From the NCBI GenBank assembly GCA_900472605.1, contig UCJD01000003.1:73877-119060 (forward strand): a DNA stretch of 45,184 nucleotides, given 5' to 3'. This stretch comes from Hyphomicrobiales bacterium. Its GTDB lineage: Bacteria > Pseudomonadota > Alphaproteobacteria > Rhizobiales > Rhizobiaceae. This document shows, piece by piece, positions 33,432-41,192 of this stretch; position 1 is the first letter of the stretch, and every line of letters starts with the position of its first letter. Under the pieces are notes generated by a model. It saw only the letters and a list, made by a program, of their open reading frames with translations, had not been told where the DNA came from and did not search any database. The translations under genes were made by a program, and so were the position numbers.

Positions 33432-34856
33432 ATGAACCGCATCGTTCCCCTTATCCTTGCCGTCGCGCTCTTCATGGAGCAGATGGATTCCACCGTCATC
33501 TCGACCGCTCTGCCGGCAATCGCCAACGACCTGCATGTCGGACCGATCACGCTGAAGCTGGCGCTGACATCCTATATGGTGTCGCTCGCCGTCTTCATCC
33601 CGATCAGCGGCTGGATGGCGGACCGGTTCGGCGCCAAGCGCATCTTCCGGCTCGCCATCTGTGTCTTCGTCGTCGGCTCGATATTCTGTGCGATCTCGTC
33701 CGGCCTGATCGAATTCGTCGTCGCCCGTTTCCTGCAGGGCATGGGCGGAGCGATGATGACGCCGGTCGGCCGCCTGGTGCTGTTGCGCACCACCAAGCGC
33801 AGCGATCTCGTCTCGGCCATGGCGCTGCTGACCATTCCCGCGCTGGTCGGGCCGCTGGCCGGACCGCCGCTTGGGGGCTTCATCACCACCTATTTCACCT
33901 GGCACTGGATCTTCCTGATCAACGTGCCTGTTGGCATCATCGGTGTTTGGCTGGCGACGATCTTCCTGCCGGAGGTGGAGGCAACGGCGCCACCGAAGCT
34001 CGATGTCACCGGTTTCGTGCTCACCTCGTTTGCGGCCGCCGGGGTGGTTTTCGGCCTCTCCGTCGTCAGCCTGCCGGCACTGCCGCCGATCATCGGCATC
34101 GCGGCGACCGCGATCGGCATCGTCTGCGGCGCGCTTTATGTGCGCCATGCCAGAAGGCACCCGGCGCCGATCCTCAATCTGCAGCTCTTCAAGAACCCGA
34201 CCTTCCGGGCATCGACGACGGGGGGCACGCTGTTTCGCATCTGCATCGGCGCCATGCCGTTTTTGACACCGCTGATGCTGCAGCTCGGCTTCGGGCTGAC
34301 GCCGTTCCAATCCGGCCTCATCACGTTTGCCGGCGCGATCGGCGCGATCACCACCAAGTTCATGGCCAAGCGGGTGTTCGCGGCCGCGGGCTTCCGCACC
34401 ACGCTTTTGACGGCGGCGGGCGTGACCACGCTGGTGACCGTCACGACGGGCTTCTTCACGCCGACGACGCCGCATCTCGTCATCATCCTGGTGCTGCTGA
34501 TCGGCGGGTTCTCGCGCTCCTTCTTCTTTACCGGCGTCAACGCACTTGCCTATGCCGATATCGACGACGCGCAGGCGAGCCAGGCGACCTCGATGAGCTC
34601 CGTCATGCAGCAGATAAGCCTGGCGCTCGGCGTGGCGGTGGCCGCGGCGATCCTGGAGACCTCGATCTTCATTCGTGGCGAAGCGCTGCAGGTGGCGGAT
34701 TTCCACGTCGCCTTCTACGTGATCGCAGTGATGACCGTATTGGCGACGATCCCCTTCATCCGGATGGACAGAACCGCCGGGGCGCTGGTCTCCGGCCATC
34801 GCGTCAAGCCGATCGCGGCGAGCGTGCTGGAGGCGGAGCAGCAAGCGGTGAAATAG
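33432..34856 (+). CDS. MFS transporter, DHA2 (EmrB/QacA-like) family
   Basis: Inner-membrane drug:proton antiporter-like protein of 474 residues with about 13-14 predicted helices. Markers are FMEQMDSTVISTALPAIAND (DHA2 motif D1), GWMADRFGAKRIFR (motif A) and GPLAGPPLGGFI (motif C, antiporter). The start is ATG 33432 (MNRIVPLILAVAL); a GTG at 33387 extends the frame by 15 residues. No adaptor (EmrA) gene is adjacent. It is divergent from the metallo-hydrolase gene, so export of a toxic compound or signal that the hydrolase meets outside is conceivable, but this is only inference. It ends in a shared palindrome with the next gene. Confidence 0.92.
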   Translation: MNRIVPLILAVALFMEQMDSTVISTALPAIANDLHVGPITLKLALTSYMVSLAVFIPISGWMADRFGAKRIFRLAICVFVVGSIFCAISSGLIEFVVARFLQGMGGAMMTPVGRLVLLRTTKRSDLVSAMALLTIPALVGPLAGPPLGGFITTYFTWHWIFLINVPVGIIGVWLATIFLPEVEATAPPKLDVTGFVLTSFAAAGVVFGLSVVSLPALPPIIGIAATAIGIVCGALYVRHARRHPAPILNLQLFKNPTFRASTTGGTLFRICIGAMPFLTPLMLQLGFGLTPFQSGLITFAGAIGAITTKFMAKRVFAAAGFRTTLLTAAGVTTLVTVTTGFFTPTTPHLVIILVLLIGGFSRSFFFTGVNALAYADIDDAQASQATSMSSVMQQISLALGVAVAAAILETSIFIRGEALQVADFHVAFYVIAVMTVLATIPFIRMDRTAGALVSGHRVKPIAASVLEAEQQAVK

Positions 34857-34869
34857 GCCGCGGCCTATT
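34852..34869. repeat. Perfect 18-bp palindrome holding both stop codons
   Basis: AATAGGCCGCGGCCTATT spans the 8-nt gap between the convergent MFS and VOC genes. The TAG stop of each gene lies at a symmetric place in it. It may act as a minimal bidirectional terminator. Confidence 0.6.
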
Positions 34870-35260
34870 CGGCCGCAGGCTCCGGTGCCTCGCAGACGGC
34901 GCTCAGCTTGTTGCCATCGGGATCGCGCACATAAGCGGCATAGAAATTGGCGTGGAAGGGGCGCAGCCCCGGTTCGCCCTCGCTGACGCCGCCGGCTGAG
35001 ATCGCGGCGCGATAGAAGGCATCGACATCCGCCCTGGTTTCGGCCGAAAGCGCCACCATGCTGCCATTGCCATTCGAGGCACGGCGACGATTGAAGGGGG
35101 TGACGATCCACAGCCGGCAGCGGATATCGCCATCGGCTGCATAGCCGATCTCCTCTTCCGAGTAGCGCTGGCGCCTGTAGCCCAGCACGGGCAGCACGAC
35201 ATCATAGAAATGCCGGGCCTGGTCGATGTCGTTGGTTCCGAGGGTGACGTAAAGCAGCAT
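34865..35260 (-). CDS. VOC family (glyoxalase-like) protein
   Basis: A 131-residue vicinal-oxygen-chelate protein with paired beta-alpha-beta units: MLLYVTLGTNDIDQARHFYD at the start and FYAAYVRDPDGNKLSAVCEA near the end. The metal ligands can be His/Glu at the usual strand places but are not all obvious here. Such proteins range from glyoxalases and dioxygenases to antibiotic-binding proteins, so the role cannot be set. The start is ATG 35260. It converges on the MFS gene, and rlmE lies 80 bp upstream on the same strand. Confidence 0.85.
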   Translation of the reverse strand: MLLYVTLGTNDIDQARHFYDVVLPVLGYRRQRYSEEEIGYAADGDIRCRLWIVTPFNRRRASNGNGSMVALSAETRADVDAFYRAAISAGGVSEGEPGLRPFHANFYAAYVRDPDGNKLSAVCEAPEPAAE

Positions 35261-35292
35261 TGATATCCGCGGTCATTCCGGTCTTGGGCCCG

Positions 35293-35307
35293 CCGGGACG
35301 GTCCCGG
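35293..35307. repeat. Short perfect palindrome between rlmE and the VOC gene
   Basis: CCGGGAC-G-GTCCCGG lies in the 80-bp gap downstream of rlmE. It could be a weak terminator for rlmE, but there is no U tract. Confidence 0.4.
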
Positions 35308-35340
35308 GAGTGCCATACTCCACCCGGAACGACCTCAAGA

Positions 35341-36060
35341 TCAAGCCTCCGTTTCGTCGGCCTCGCGTTTGCGTCCCTTGAAGCCCTTGGCGAGCAGGAA
35401 CATCTCGACGGATTCGGCGCGGGAAGAGGCCGGCTTGACGTGGACGACCTGCTTGAAATTCTGCTTCAGCAGATTGAGCAGCTCCTTTTCCGTACCGCCC
35501 TGGAAGGTCTTGGCCAGGAAGTGACCGCCCTCGCCCAGAACCTCGATGGCAAAATGCGCGGCGACTTCACACAGGTGCATGGTGCGCAGATGGTCGGTGC
35601 GGTGGTGGCCCGTGGTCGGCGCCGCCATGTCCGACAGAACCAGATCGGGCGTGCCGCCGACGGCTTCCATCAGCTGCTCGGGTGCCGCCGGATCGAGGAA
35701 GTCGAGCTGCAGGATCTTGACGCCGGGGAGCTGCGCCATCTCCAGGAAGTCGATCGCCGCGACGCGGACGTCATCATCGGTCGAGCCGGTGACCTTGGCG
35801 GCGATCTGCGACCAGCTGCCGGGTGCGGCGCCCAGATCGATGATGCGGCGCGCGCCCTTCAGGATGCCGTGCTTTTCGTCGATCTCCAACAGCTTGAAGG
35901 CGGCGCGGGCGCGGTAGCCTTCCAGCTGGGCGCGCTGCACATAGGGATCGTTGATATGGCGCTGCAGCCACTGGCGCGAGGACGCCTTCATCTTCTTGTT
36001 CTTGACGCGCTGGCCGAGCTTGCGGCCGGTGCGGTTGCCCGCAATGGTTGGCTTGGTCAT
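35341..36060 (-). CDS. rlmE: 23S rRNA (uridine2552-2'-O)-methyltransferase
   Basis: FtsJ/RrmJ-type SAM methyltransferase that modifies U2552 in the ribosomal A loop, important for 50S assembly. The 239-residue product shows the SAM loop [15 protein letters not shown] and the K-D-K-E catalytic tetrad: [11 protein letters not shown] (Lys), VLSDMAAP (Asp), FLAKTFQGG (Lys) and [13 protein letters not shown] (Glu). The N-terminus ([15 protein letters not shown]) is basic and fits rRNA binding. The start is ATG 36060. The ppx/gppA-like gene ends 22 nt upstream on the same strand, so the two probably share a transcript. Confidence 0.96.
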   Translation of the reverse strand: MTKPTIAGNRTGRKLGQRVKNKKMKASSRQWLQRHINDPYVQRAQLEGYRARAAFKLLEIDEKHGILKGARRIIDLGAAPGSWSQIAAKVTGSTDDDVRVAAIDFLEMAQLPGVKILQLDFLDPAAPEQLMEAVGGTPDLVLSDMAAPTTGHHRTDHLRTMHLCEVAAHFAIEVLGEGGHFLAKTFQGGTEKELLNLLKQNFKQVVHVKPASSRAESVEMFLLAKGFKGRKREADETEA

Positions 36061-36082
36061 GCTGATCCCCTATTTGCCGCGC

Positions 36083-37642
36083 TTACTTGCCGCGTTGGCC
36101 GCGGCGGTGGCGATGGCGCCGCCAGACGCCGTCATCCGCCATCATGTCGGTGAGAAGACCTTCCCTCAAGCCGCGATCGGCAACGCGCATGCGCGGGCTC
36201 GGCCAACGGCGGCGGATGGCCTCGAGAATGGCGCATCCTGCCAGCACCAGATCGGCGCGATCCGGCCCGATGCAGGGATTGGCGGCGCGGCTGGCGAAAT
36301 CCCACGAAAGCAGCTTGGCCTGCATGGCCGAGACCTCGTCATCGGACAGCCAGATGCCATCGACCTTGCGCCGGTCGTAGCGCGGCAGATCGAGATGGAC
36401 ACCGGCAAGCGTGGTGACCGTGCCCGAGGTGCCGATCAGGTGAAAATCACCGAGATCGCCGTCGATAACGGGGCAATCGAAGCCGGAGAGCATGCCCTCG
36501 ACCTCAAGCACCATGCCTTCGAAGACATCGGGCGTGACATCGCGGCCGCCATGGCGCTCGGACAAGGTCACGACGCCGACGGGCAGCGAGGTCCAGTGGG
36601 TAATATGATTGGCAAGCCGGCTGAAGCGGGCATCACCGATGCGGATGACCGCGATCTCGGACGAACCGCCGCCGATATCGAAGAGCACGACGGAGCGCGT
36701 CTCGCGGCCGACCAGCGAGGAGCAGCCGGAGACGGCAAGCCGCGCCTCTGTCTCGCGATCGATGATCTCGAGCTCGAGCCCGGTCTCGGCGACGACACGC
36801 TGAAGGAACGCCTCGCCGTTGCTTGCCTGCCGGCACGCTTCGGTGGCGATCAGCCGCATGCGGCGGATCTCGCGGTTCTTCAGCTTGGCCGCGCAGACGC
36901 GCAGCGCATCGACGGCACGGTCCATGGCCTCGTCGGAGAGGCGCCCGCTCGCCGCGAGCCCCTCGCCAAGGCGCACAATGCGCGAGAAGGCATCGACGAC
37001 GCGGAACTGGCCCGGACGGGTCGGCTGCGCGATCAGCAGGCGGCAATTGTTGGTGCCGAGGTCGAGCGCTGCGTAGAGCTCGTCCGGCCACGGATGAGCG
37101 GAGGCAGGCCGTTCGCCGCGCTCCTGATGACGCTGGACGCGATTGTCGTTTTCGCCGCGCGCTTCCTGGGCGGGACCGCGTCCGACAATGGGCTGATTCG
37201 CCGGCGCTTGCGCGGGCTGATGGCCGGACGGCTTTGCCTGCGCCAAAGGCCGGCCCTGAAGGCCGCGCTTGCCGCGATGCTTGCGGCGGCCGCGCTTGCC
37301 CGATGCCGCGTCGCCGTCAGCCGCGCCGACCCGATTGGCGGACGGGCTCGGATCACCATGTTGCTGCTGTCTTGGAGCACCCTCGCCCGGCGCACCGGAG
37401 CCGCGCCGACGGCGCTTGCGCTTGCGGGCCGATGTCTCGGCCGCAATATCCGTTGGACGTGCATCGATTGGGCGCGCTGCCTCGCCGGCGACGCCGGAGG
37501 GGGCATGCGAGGCGGCCTGACCAGCATTGCGGGATTGCCCGCCACGCTTGCCCTTGCGGCGCCTGGATTTCTTACCATCCTTGCGCACTGCCGCCGACGC
37601 CCCGTCAGATTGCGACTTAAAGCCGCCTTCGGGGTCTTCCAC
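36083..37642 (-). CDS. Ppx/GppA family phosphatase with a long basic N-terminal tail
   Basis: Exopolyphosphatase or pppGpp phosphatase-like enzyme, 519 residues with GTG as start. The ASKHA-fold domain begins near residue 188 (YAALDLGTNNCRLLIAQPTR) and contains the nucleotide/phosphate motif VLFDIGGGSSEIAV. The usual family length is about 310 for the short form, so a 185-residue extension precedes it. That tail is almost pure Lys, Arg, Gly, Gln and Pro (GKKSRRRKGKRGG, RKRKRRRRGSG, KRGRRKHRGKRG). It could bind RNA or polyphosphate; this is inference. GTG 37642 was taken because the frame upstream is Trp/Leu-rich noise. rlmE follows 22 nt downstream. Confidence 0.85.
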   Translation of the reverse strand: MEDPEGGFKSQSDGASAAVRKDGKKSRRRKGKRGGQSRNAGQAASHAPSGVAGEAARPIDARPTDIAAETSARKRKRRRRGSGAPGEGAPRQQQHGDPSPSANRVGAADGDAASGKRGRRKHRGKRGLQGRPLAQAKPSGHQPAQAPANQPIVGRGPAQEARGENDNRVQRHQERGERPASAHPWPDELYAALDLGTNNCRLLIAQPTRPGQFRVVDAFSRIVRLGEGLAASGRLSDEAMDRAVDALRVCAAKLKNREIRRMRLIATEACRQASNGEAFLQRVVAETGLELEIIDRETEARLAVSGCSSLVGRETRSVVLFDIGGGSSEIAVIRIGDARFSRLANHITHWTSLPVGVVTLSERHGGRDVTPDVFEGMVLEVEGMLSGFDCPVIDGDLGDFHLIGTSGTVTTLAGVHLDLPRYDRRKVDGIWLSDDEVSAMQAKLLSWDFASRAANPCIGPDRADLVLAGCAILEAIRRRWPSPRMRVADRGLREGLLTDMMADDGVWRRHRHRRGQRGK

Positions 37643-37835
37643 GTTGTTTTTCCACCGCGCCGCGCAAGTCCCAAAGGATGAACTCCTTAAGGTATGCTGC
37701 TGGCGCTCATTCGATTTTGCGTTGGCGCGAAGATACCAGCGCTCGGCCAAAACGACAAATTCTTTTTCCCAACCCCCAAGAATCCACCTTTTCCAACACG
37801 CCACAACGCCGCTCAATTTTTTTTCAAACAGCTAT

Positions 37836-37863
37836 TTGCATTCCGCGATGATTTGGTTATAAG
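37836..37863 (+). promoter_or_regulatory. Promoter of tRNA-Gln
   Basis: TTGCAT (37836-37841) and TATAAG (37858-37863) with a 16-bp spacer, about 38 bp before the mature tRNA 5' end. A GC-rich segment follows the -10 box, as in stable RNA promoters. Confidence 0.6.
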
Positions 37864-37901
37864 CGCCGCACAGCAGCCAAGCACGCTTCGGCAGCGACTG
37901 C

Positions 37902-37975
37902 TGGGGAATAGTTCAATGGTAGAACGACGGACTCTGACTCCGTTAATCTTGGTTCGAGTCCAGGTTCCCCAGCCA
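37902..37975 (+). tRNA. tRNA-Gln (anticodon CUG)
   Basis: The cloverleaf is complete. Acceptor stem TGGGGAA pairs with TTCCCCA (7 bp). The D arm is GTTC/GAAC. The anticodon stem ACGGA/TCCGT has loop CTCTGAC, giving anticodon CUG at 37934-37936, which reads CAG. The T arm is CTTGG/CCAGG around TTCGAGT. The discriminator base G is followed by an encoded CCA. Confidence 0.95.
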
Positions 37976-38173
37976 ATTCTCTTAGCATAGAACCTACGAC
38001 ACATTATGACGACACCGAGCTAGCGGTAGCCAAGCCGATTTACGCTCCGACTGTATGTCTCTGTGAGCCAGCTTTATAGCCGGCCTCAACAGCAGCCGCG
38101 TTATCCGCGACAGATGCGCAAAACACCGATACGTGCGACGCTATACGAAACACGAATCGGCAGGTGCTTTCGG

Positions 38174-38884
38174 ATGAGCGATACGTCTGTAATTCTAATG
38201 GCGAGAGCAATTGGCGACTGGATCGGAACCCTTGAACAACATTCCGGCTGGGAAGAATATCGCCGCAAGCGACTTAGCCATACTCTATATCATGACGACC
38301 CGTTCCGTACCAATGGAACGCCTGGAGACTTCGTTTTCCCGAAGGAAGTCGAGGTCCAGCACGATGTTGTCATGACCTATCTGTCGGCGTACCAAACCTT
38401 AAACGCGCTTAAACAGACTGAATACTACTTCAGAAACTACCCATTCCGAAACCAAGAAGTGAGCAAATTCGATCACTTGGTAAATATATGCGAGATATAC
38501 TTCAGTAGATTTTACGAGATGAAGGAAAGACTAAAGAAGCACCTCAACGCTGTAAAAATTGCCGTACCGCAACACGCGATTGAGGTTGGCCCTTTCATAA
38601 AGCATTTTGAGAAGGTGTTTGATTCAGAACTTCGCGCGAGAAATGGAGTCCATCACCATGGACAATTCGAAGATCTTGAACTCGACCGCATTTTTCTAAC
38701 AGGTTCTGTTGCTGCATCCAGAGGCGAAGGATGGCGTCGGGGCCACAATGCTGACTACCGGCGAGTCACGAAGGAATGGGCCGGACGAGTTCGCAAAAGC
38801 GGTATCAGGTTGGACGCGTTCATGGAAGAAGTCGCGAGAGCCACACTGGCCACCTGCAACTTTCTCAAAGCACCACAGTCCTAG
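38174..38884 (+). CDS. Orphan protein with a HEPN-like RNxxxH motif
   Basis: I do not recognise a named family. The 236-residue product is mostly helical and soluble (for example FDHLVNICEIYFSRFYEMKE). Residues at about 157-163 read RNGVHHH, matching the Rx4-6H active-site pattern of HEPN ribonuclease-like domains, with the Asn after Arg that is typical there. The gene is visibly richer in A+T, and in codons such as ATA and TTA, than its neighbours, and it sits 198 bp after tRNA-Gln, so it may be acquired. The start is ATG 38174; GTG 38063 would add 37 low-quality residues. No integrase or partner antitoxin is seen. Confidence 0.65.
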   Translation: MSDTSVILMARAIGDWIGTLEQHSGWEEYRRKRLSHTLYHDDPFRTNGTPGDFVFPKEVEVQHDVVMTYLSAYQTLNALKQTEYYFRNYPFRNQEVSKFDHLVNICEIYFSRFYEMKERLKKHLNAVKIAVPQHAIEVGPFIKHFEKVFDSELRARNGVHHHGQFEDLELDRIFLTGSVAASRGEGWRRGHNADYRRVTKEWAGRVRKSGIRLDAFMEEVARATLATCNFLKAPQS

Positions 38885-38960
38885 ACAATGTAAAGACCTC
38901 GCGTCCCAAGAAATGGTCTTGTGACCAGCAGGCCTTGCACGCTAAATATGGGGTAGCCGT

Positions 38961-38990
38961 GGCGAAACGCCGACGCGAAGATGTTTCGCC
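38961..38990. terminator. Hairpin between convergent genes
   Basis: GGCGAAAC and GTTTCGCC pair perfectly across 14 nt, 18 bp past the end of the minus-strand methyltransferase gene and downstream of the orphan gene. No U tract follows. Confidence 0.35.
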
Positions 38991-39008
38991 GCCGCTTGCT
39001 ACCGCCCC

Positions 39009-39743
39009 TCACCCCCGCCGCAGCGTAAAATACCGCTGCGCCGTCTCCGCCCTGTTGCGCAGCGCCGGTGGGAACGCATACTCGCCGCAGACCTCGAACG
39101 CGAACCCCGCCTTGACCAGCGTGTCGGTCATCACCTCCGTCAACTCCGCTGTCGTGCGGTAGATGGCGTTGTAGGTTTCGTCGAGCTCTTCGGAGAAATG
39201 CTCCTTCAGCGTCAGGCGGACGTCGAGTTCGGATAGCGATTCGCGGACGTAGATCGTGGCGTTCGGGGCCGCGAGCCTGGCGATCATCGCGAAGGTGTCG
39301 TGGACGGCTTGGTCGTTGAGGTAGATGAACAGGCCGGTGATCAGGAAGAAGTCGAAGGGCGGTTGCAGCTTGAAGTCTTCGACGGCGATCCGGGGGACTT
39401 CGACGACCTGGAATTCGACATTGTCGTCGTCGCCGATCTCGGCCCTGGCCCGGGCGATCAGTTCTTCGGAGAAATCGAAGCCGAGATAGCGGTTGCCGTT
39501 GTTATTGTAGAAGGTGGCGAGGCGGCCGGCGCCGCAGCCGAGTTCGAGGATCTTCGAGGGGCGCTCGAGACGCGGCAGGAGATGCGTCTTCTCGTGGATG
39601 TCGCGATCGACCGCGATCGTCGAGCCCTCCGACTGCAGCATCACGGCGTTGACCGCATTGCCTTCCTTCCTGGCGCGACCATTGAAGAAATCGCGGACCT
39701 TGAGGACGTCGATGCTTTCCTGGTCCTTGTATATGCGGCTCAT
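39009..39743 (-). CDS. SAM-dependent methyltransferase (class I)
   Basis: A 244-residue methyltransferase. Motif I is ILELGCGAGRLATFYN, motif II is RYLGFDFSEELI, and the motif IV region is FFLITGLFIYLND, in which the usual acidic residue is not obvious. The N-terminal part (ESIDVLKVRDFFNGRARKEG) looks like a substrate-recognition helix seen in sugar or polymer methyltransferases. It lies 131 bp downstream of the nucleotidyltransferase in the same direction and ends the cluster. A likely job is methyl capping of the polymer or headgroup made by the genes upstream; this is inference. The start is ATG 39743 (MSRIYKDQ). Confidence 0.85.
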   Translation of the reverse strand: MSRIYKDQESIDVLKVRDFFNGRARKEGNAVNAVMLQSEGSTIAVDRDIHEKTHLLPRLERPSKILELGCGAGRLATFYNNNGNRYLGFDFSEELIARARAEIGDDDNVEFQVVEVPRIAVEDFKLQPPFDFFLITGLFIYLNDQAVHDTFAMIARLAAPNATIYVRESLSELDVRLTLKEHFSEELDETYNAIYRTTAELTEVMTDTLVKAGFAFEVCGEYAFPPALRNRAETAQRYFTLRRG

Positions 39744-39768
39744 GCTCGGGTTCCGTTTCGTCGTGTGC

Positions 39769-39817
39769 GCTTGAAGCGCGTTGCGAGCCCCGGGGGTCCG
39801 CTCGTCACGCTTCAAGC
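39769..39817. repeat. Inverted repeat upstream of the methyltransferase
   Basis: GCTTGAAGCG (39769-39778) and CGCTTCAAGC (39808-39817) pair perfectly over a 29-bp spacer, in the gap between the nucleotidyltransferase and the methyltransferase genes. It could attenuate or regulate the last gene of the cluster. Confidence 0.45.
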
Positions 39818-39874
39818 CTTGTTCTATCGCATGTCCGTGTCGCAAAGCCGCTACGCACTCTGGCGCGACATGCT

Positions 39875-40540
39875 TCAGCCGGCCAGCGCCTGCAGATTGA
39901 AGTAGTGGAGATTGTCCCGGGCCAGCGCCAGGTCCTGCTCGCTGTCGATCTCGTAGGCGATCACTTCATGGGTGCGGATCGGCAGGAACTGCCTGAGGTG
40001 CTCGTAGACCGCCGTGTTGCCGATGTCTGCGAACCAGTCGACCGGGATCCAGGCGATGTTGGCCCATTCGTATTCGGTCGGGTCGTCGCGGCGGAAGCTG
40101 GTGGCAAGGCGGTCCTCGCGGGTGAGGAACACGGCGTCGCGGGTCTTGGTCCTGGTGATGCCGAGCTGCGCCACACCCGGCTCGCAGGAGGCGAGGAAGG
40201 CTGCGAAGCTTTGCGGCTCGACCAGCATGTCGCCATCCATGAACAGGCAATCGCCCTTGATATAGCGGCCGCCGAGCTCGTAGCTGTGCAGCGTGGTGGT
40301 GCTGCGGAAGCCGGCGTTGCGGACGATCAACACATCCGGGCGAATGGCGCGGATCGCCGATATGACGGCCTTTTCCTCGAAGCCGACGATGACGCGGACG
40401 TCTTCCACGTCCTTCAGCAGCGACAGCAGATGCTTGATGATCTTGACGCCCTCGATCTCGACCAGGCATTTCGGCTTGCCATGCCCCAGCCGCGAGCCGA
40501 GGCCGGCCGCCGCGATTACAGCGTGTTTAACAGACGGCAT
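39875..40540 (-). CDS. Nucleotidyltransferase (LicC/MobA-like, NTP_transferase)
   Basis: A 221-residue nucleotidyltransferase that would join a nucleoside monophosphate to a phosphorylated small molecule. The signature loop AAAGLGSRLGHGKPKCLVEI is at the N-terminus, and the metal-binding LFMDGDMLVEP lies at about residue 100. The pattern is closest to sugar-phosphate or phosphocholine cytidylyltransferases, so a CDP- or UDP-activated product is expected; the base cannot be told. The start is ATG 40540 (MPSVKHAVI), which lies inside the HAD gene (25-nt overlap), showing coupling. The downstream gap holds an inverted repeat. Confidence 0.87.
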   Translation of the reverse strand: MPSVKHAVIAAAGLGSRLGHGKPKCLVEIEGVKIIKHLLSLLKDVEDVRVIVGFEEKAVISAIRAIRPDVLIVRNAGFRSTTTLHSYELGGRYIKGDCLFMDGDMLVEPQSFAAFLASCEPGVAQLGITRTKTRDAVFLTREDRLATSFRRDDPTEYEWANIAWIPVDWFADIGNTAVYEHLRQFLPIRTHEVIAYEIDSEQDLALARDNLHYFNLQALAG

Positions 40541-41190
40541 AGCGACTTCCCATCGAGAGCGACATAGTTGGACACGGAGACCAGCGCGTCGGGCGCGCCA
40601 TGCAGGCCGGTGAAGGCGATGCCGATATCGGCGACGTCGAAGAGCGGCACGTCGTTGTAGCCGTCGCCGATGGCGACGAGGCGGTCGAACTCCTCCTTGA
40701 GCTCGAGGCCGGCGACGTTCTTGCGCATGACCGTGTCGAGACCGGTGATCCAGCCGTCCTTGTCGGTCGTGGCTGTCGAGGTGTAGAAGCGGCAGCCGAG
40801 ACGCTCGACCAGCGGCGCGATCCAGAGATCGAGATTGCCTGTCACGACGAAGCAACGATCGCGGTTTTGGCGGATGAAGTGCTCGATATCGGGATCGAAT
40901 TCGACCTCGGAGACGATCGACTGGATGCGATCGAGGCCGGCGCTGCGCAGAATGGCGAAGCGCAGGCGGAAGGAATCCTCGAAGGGGATGAGCCCGGACA
41001 TGGTGAGCTCGGTCAGGAGCCGCATTTCGGCCTCGAGGCCAAGCTCGGAGGCGATCATCGGCAGGAGTTCGGCGCGGGTGATCGTGCCGTCAAGATCGAA
41101 AGCGAAGCCGGTGCCACGCTTGTGGCCGGGAATAGCGCCCGTGTCGGTGGCGACGGGCAGTGTCGATGCATGCTGTTGCGCGCGGTACAT
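40516..41190 (-). CDS. HAD family phosphatase (SerB-like)
   Basis: A 224-residue HAD hydrolase of the phosphoserine-phosphatase-like branch. Motif I is FAFDLDGTITRAE, motif II is VVTGNLDLW (Thr), and motif IV is IGDGYNDVPLFDVADIG. A small helical cap follows motif I. In this cluster it probably removes a phosphate from a polyol or amino-alcohol phosphate before or after activation; this is inference. The first 25 residues are polar and variable. The ATG at 41190 begins 2 nt after the transferase stop, and the end overlaps the nucleotidyltransferase by 25 nt. Confidence 0.87.
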   Translation of the reverse strand: MYRAQQHASTLPVATDTGAIPGHKRGTGFAFDLDGTITRAELLPMIASELGLEAEMRLLTELTMSGLIPFEDSFRLRFAILRSAGLDRIQSIVSEVEFDPDIEHFIRQNRDRCFVVTGNLDLWIAPLVERLGCRFYTSTATTDKDGWITGLDTVMRKNVAGLELKEEFDRLVAIGDGYNDVPLFDVADIGIAFTGLHGAPDALVSVSNYVALDGKSLCRLLNTL

Positions 41191-41192
41191 GC

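Noticed and set aside
33177..35111. Extension of the metallo-hydrolase frame to a 975-residue protein
   Set aside because: The extra part is antisense to the MFS transporter; the true start at 33176 has a signal peptide and ribosome binding site.
35951..37681. 576-codon plus-strand frame opposite the Ppx/GppA gene
   Set aside because: Antisense shadow; the minus-strand product has clear ASKHA motifs.
37902..39008. Genomic island inserted at tRNA-Gln
   Set aside because: No copy of the tRNA 3' end is seen downstream and no integrase is present; only the single orphan gene has odd composition.
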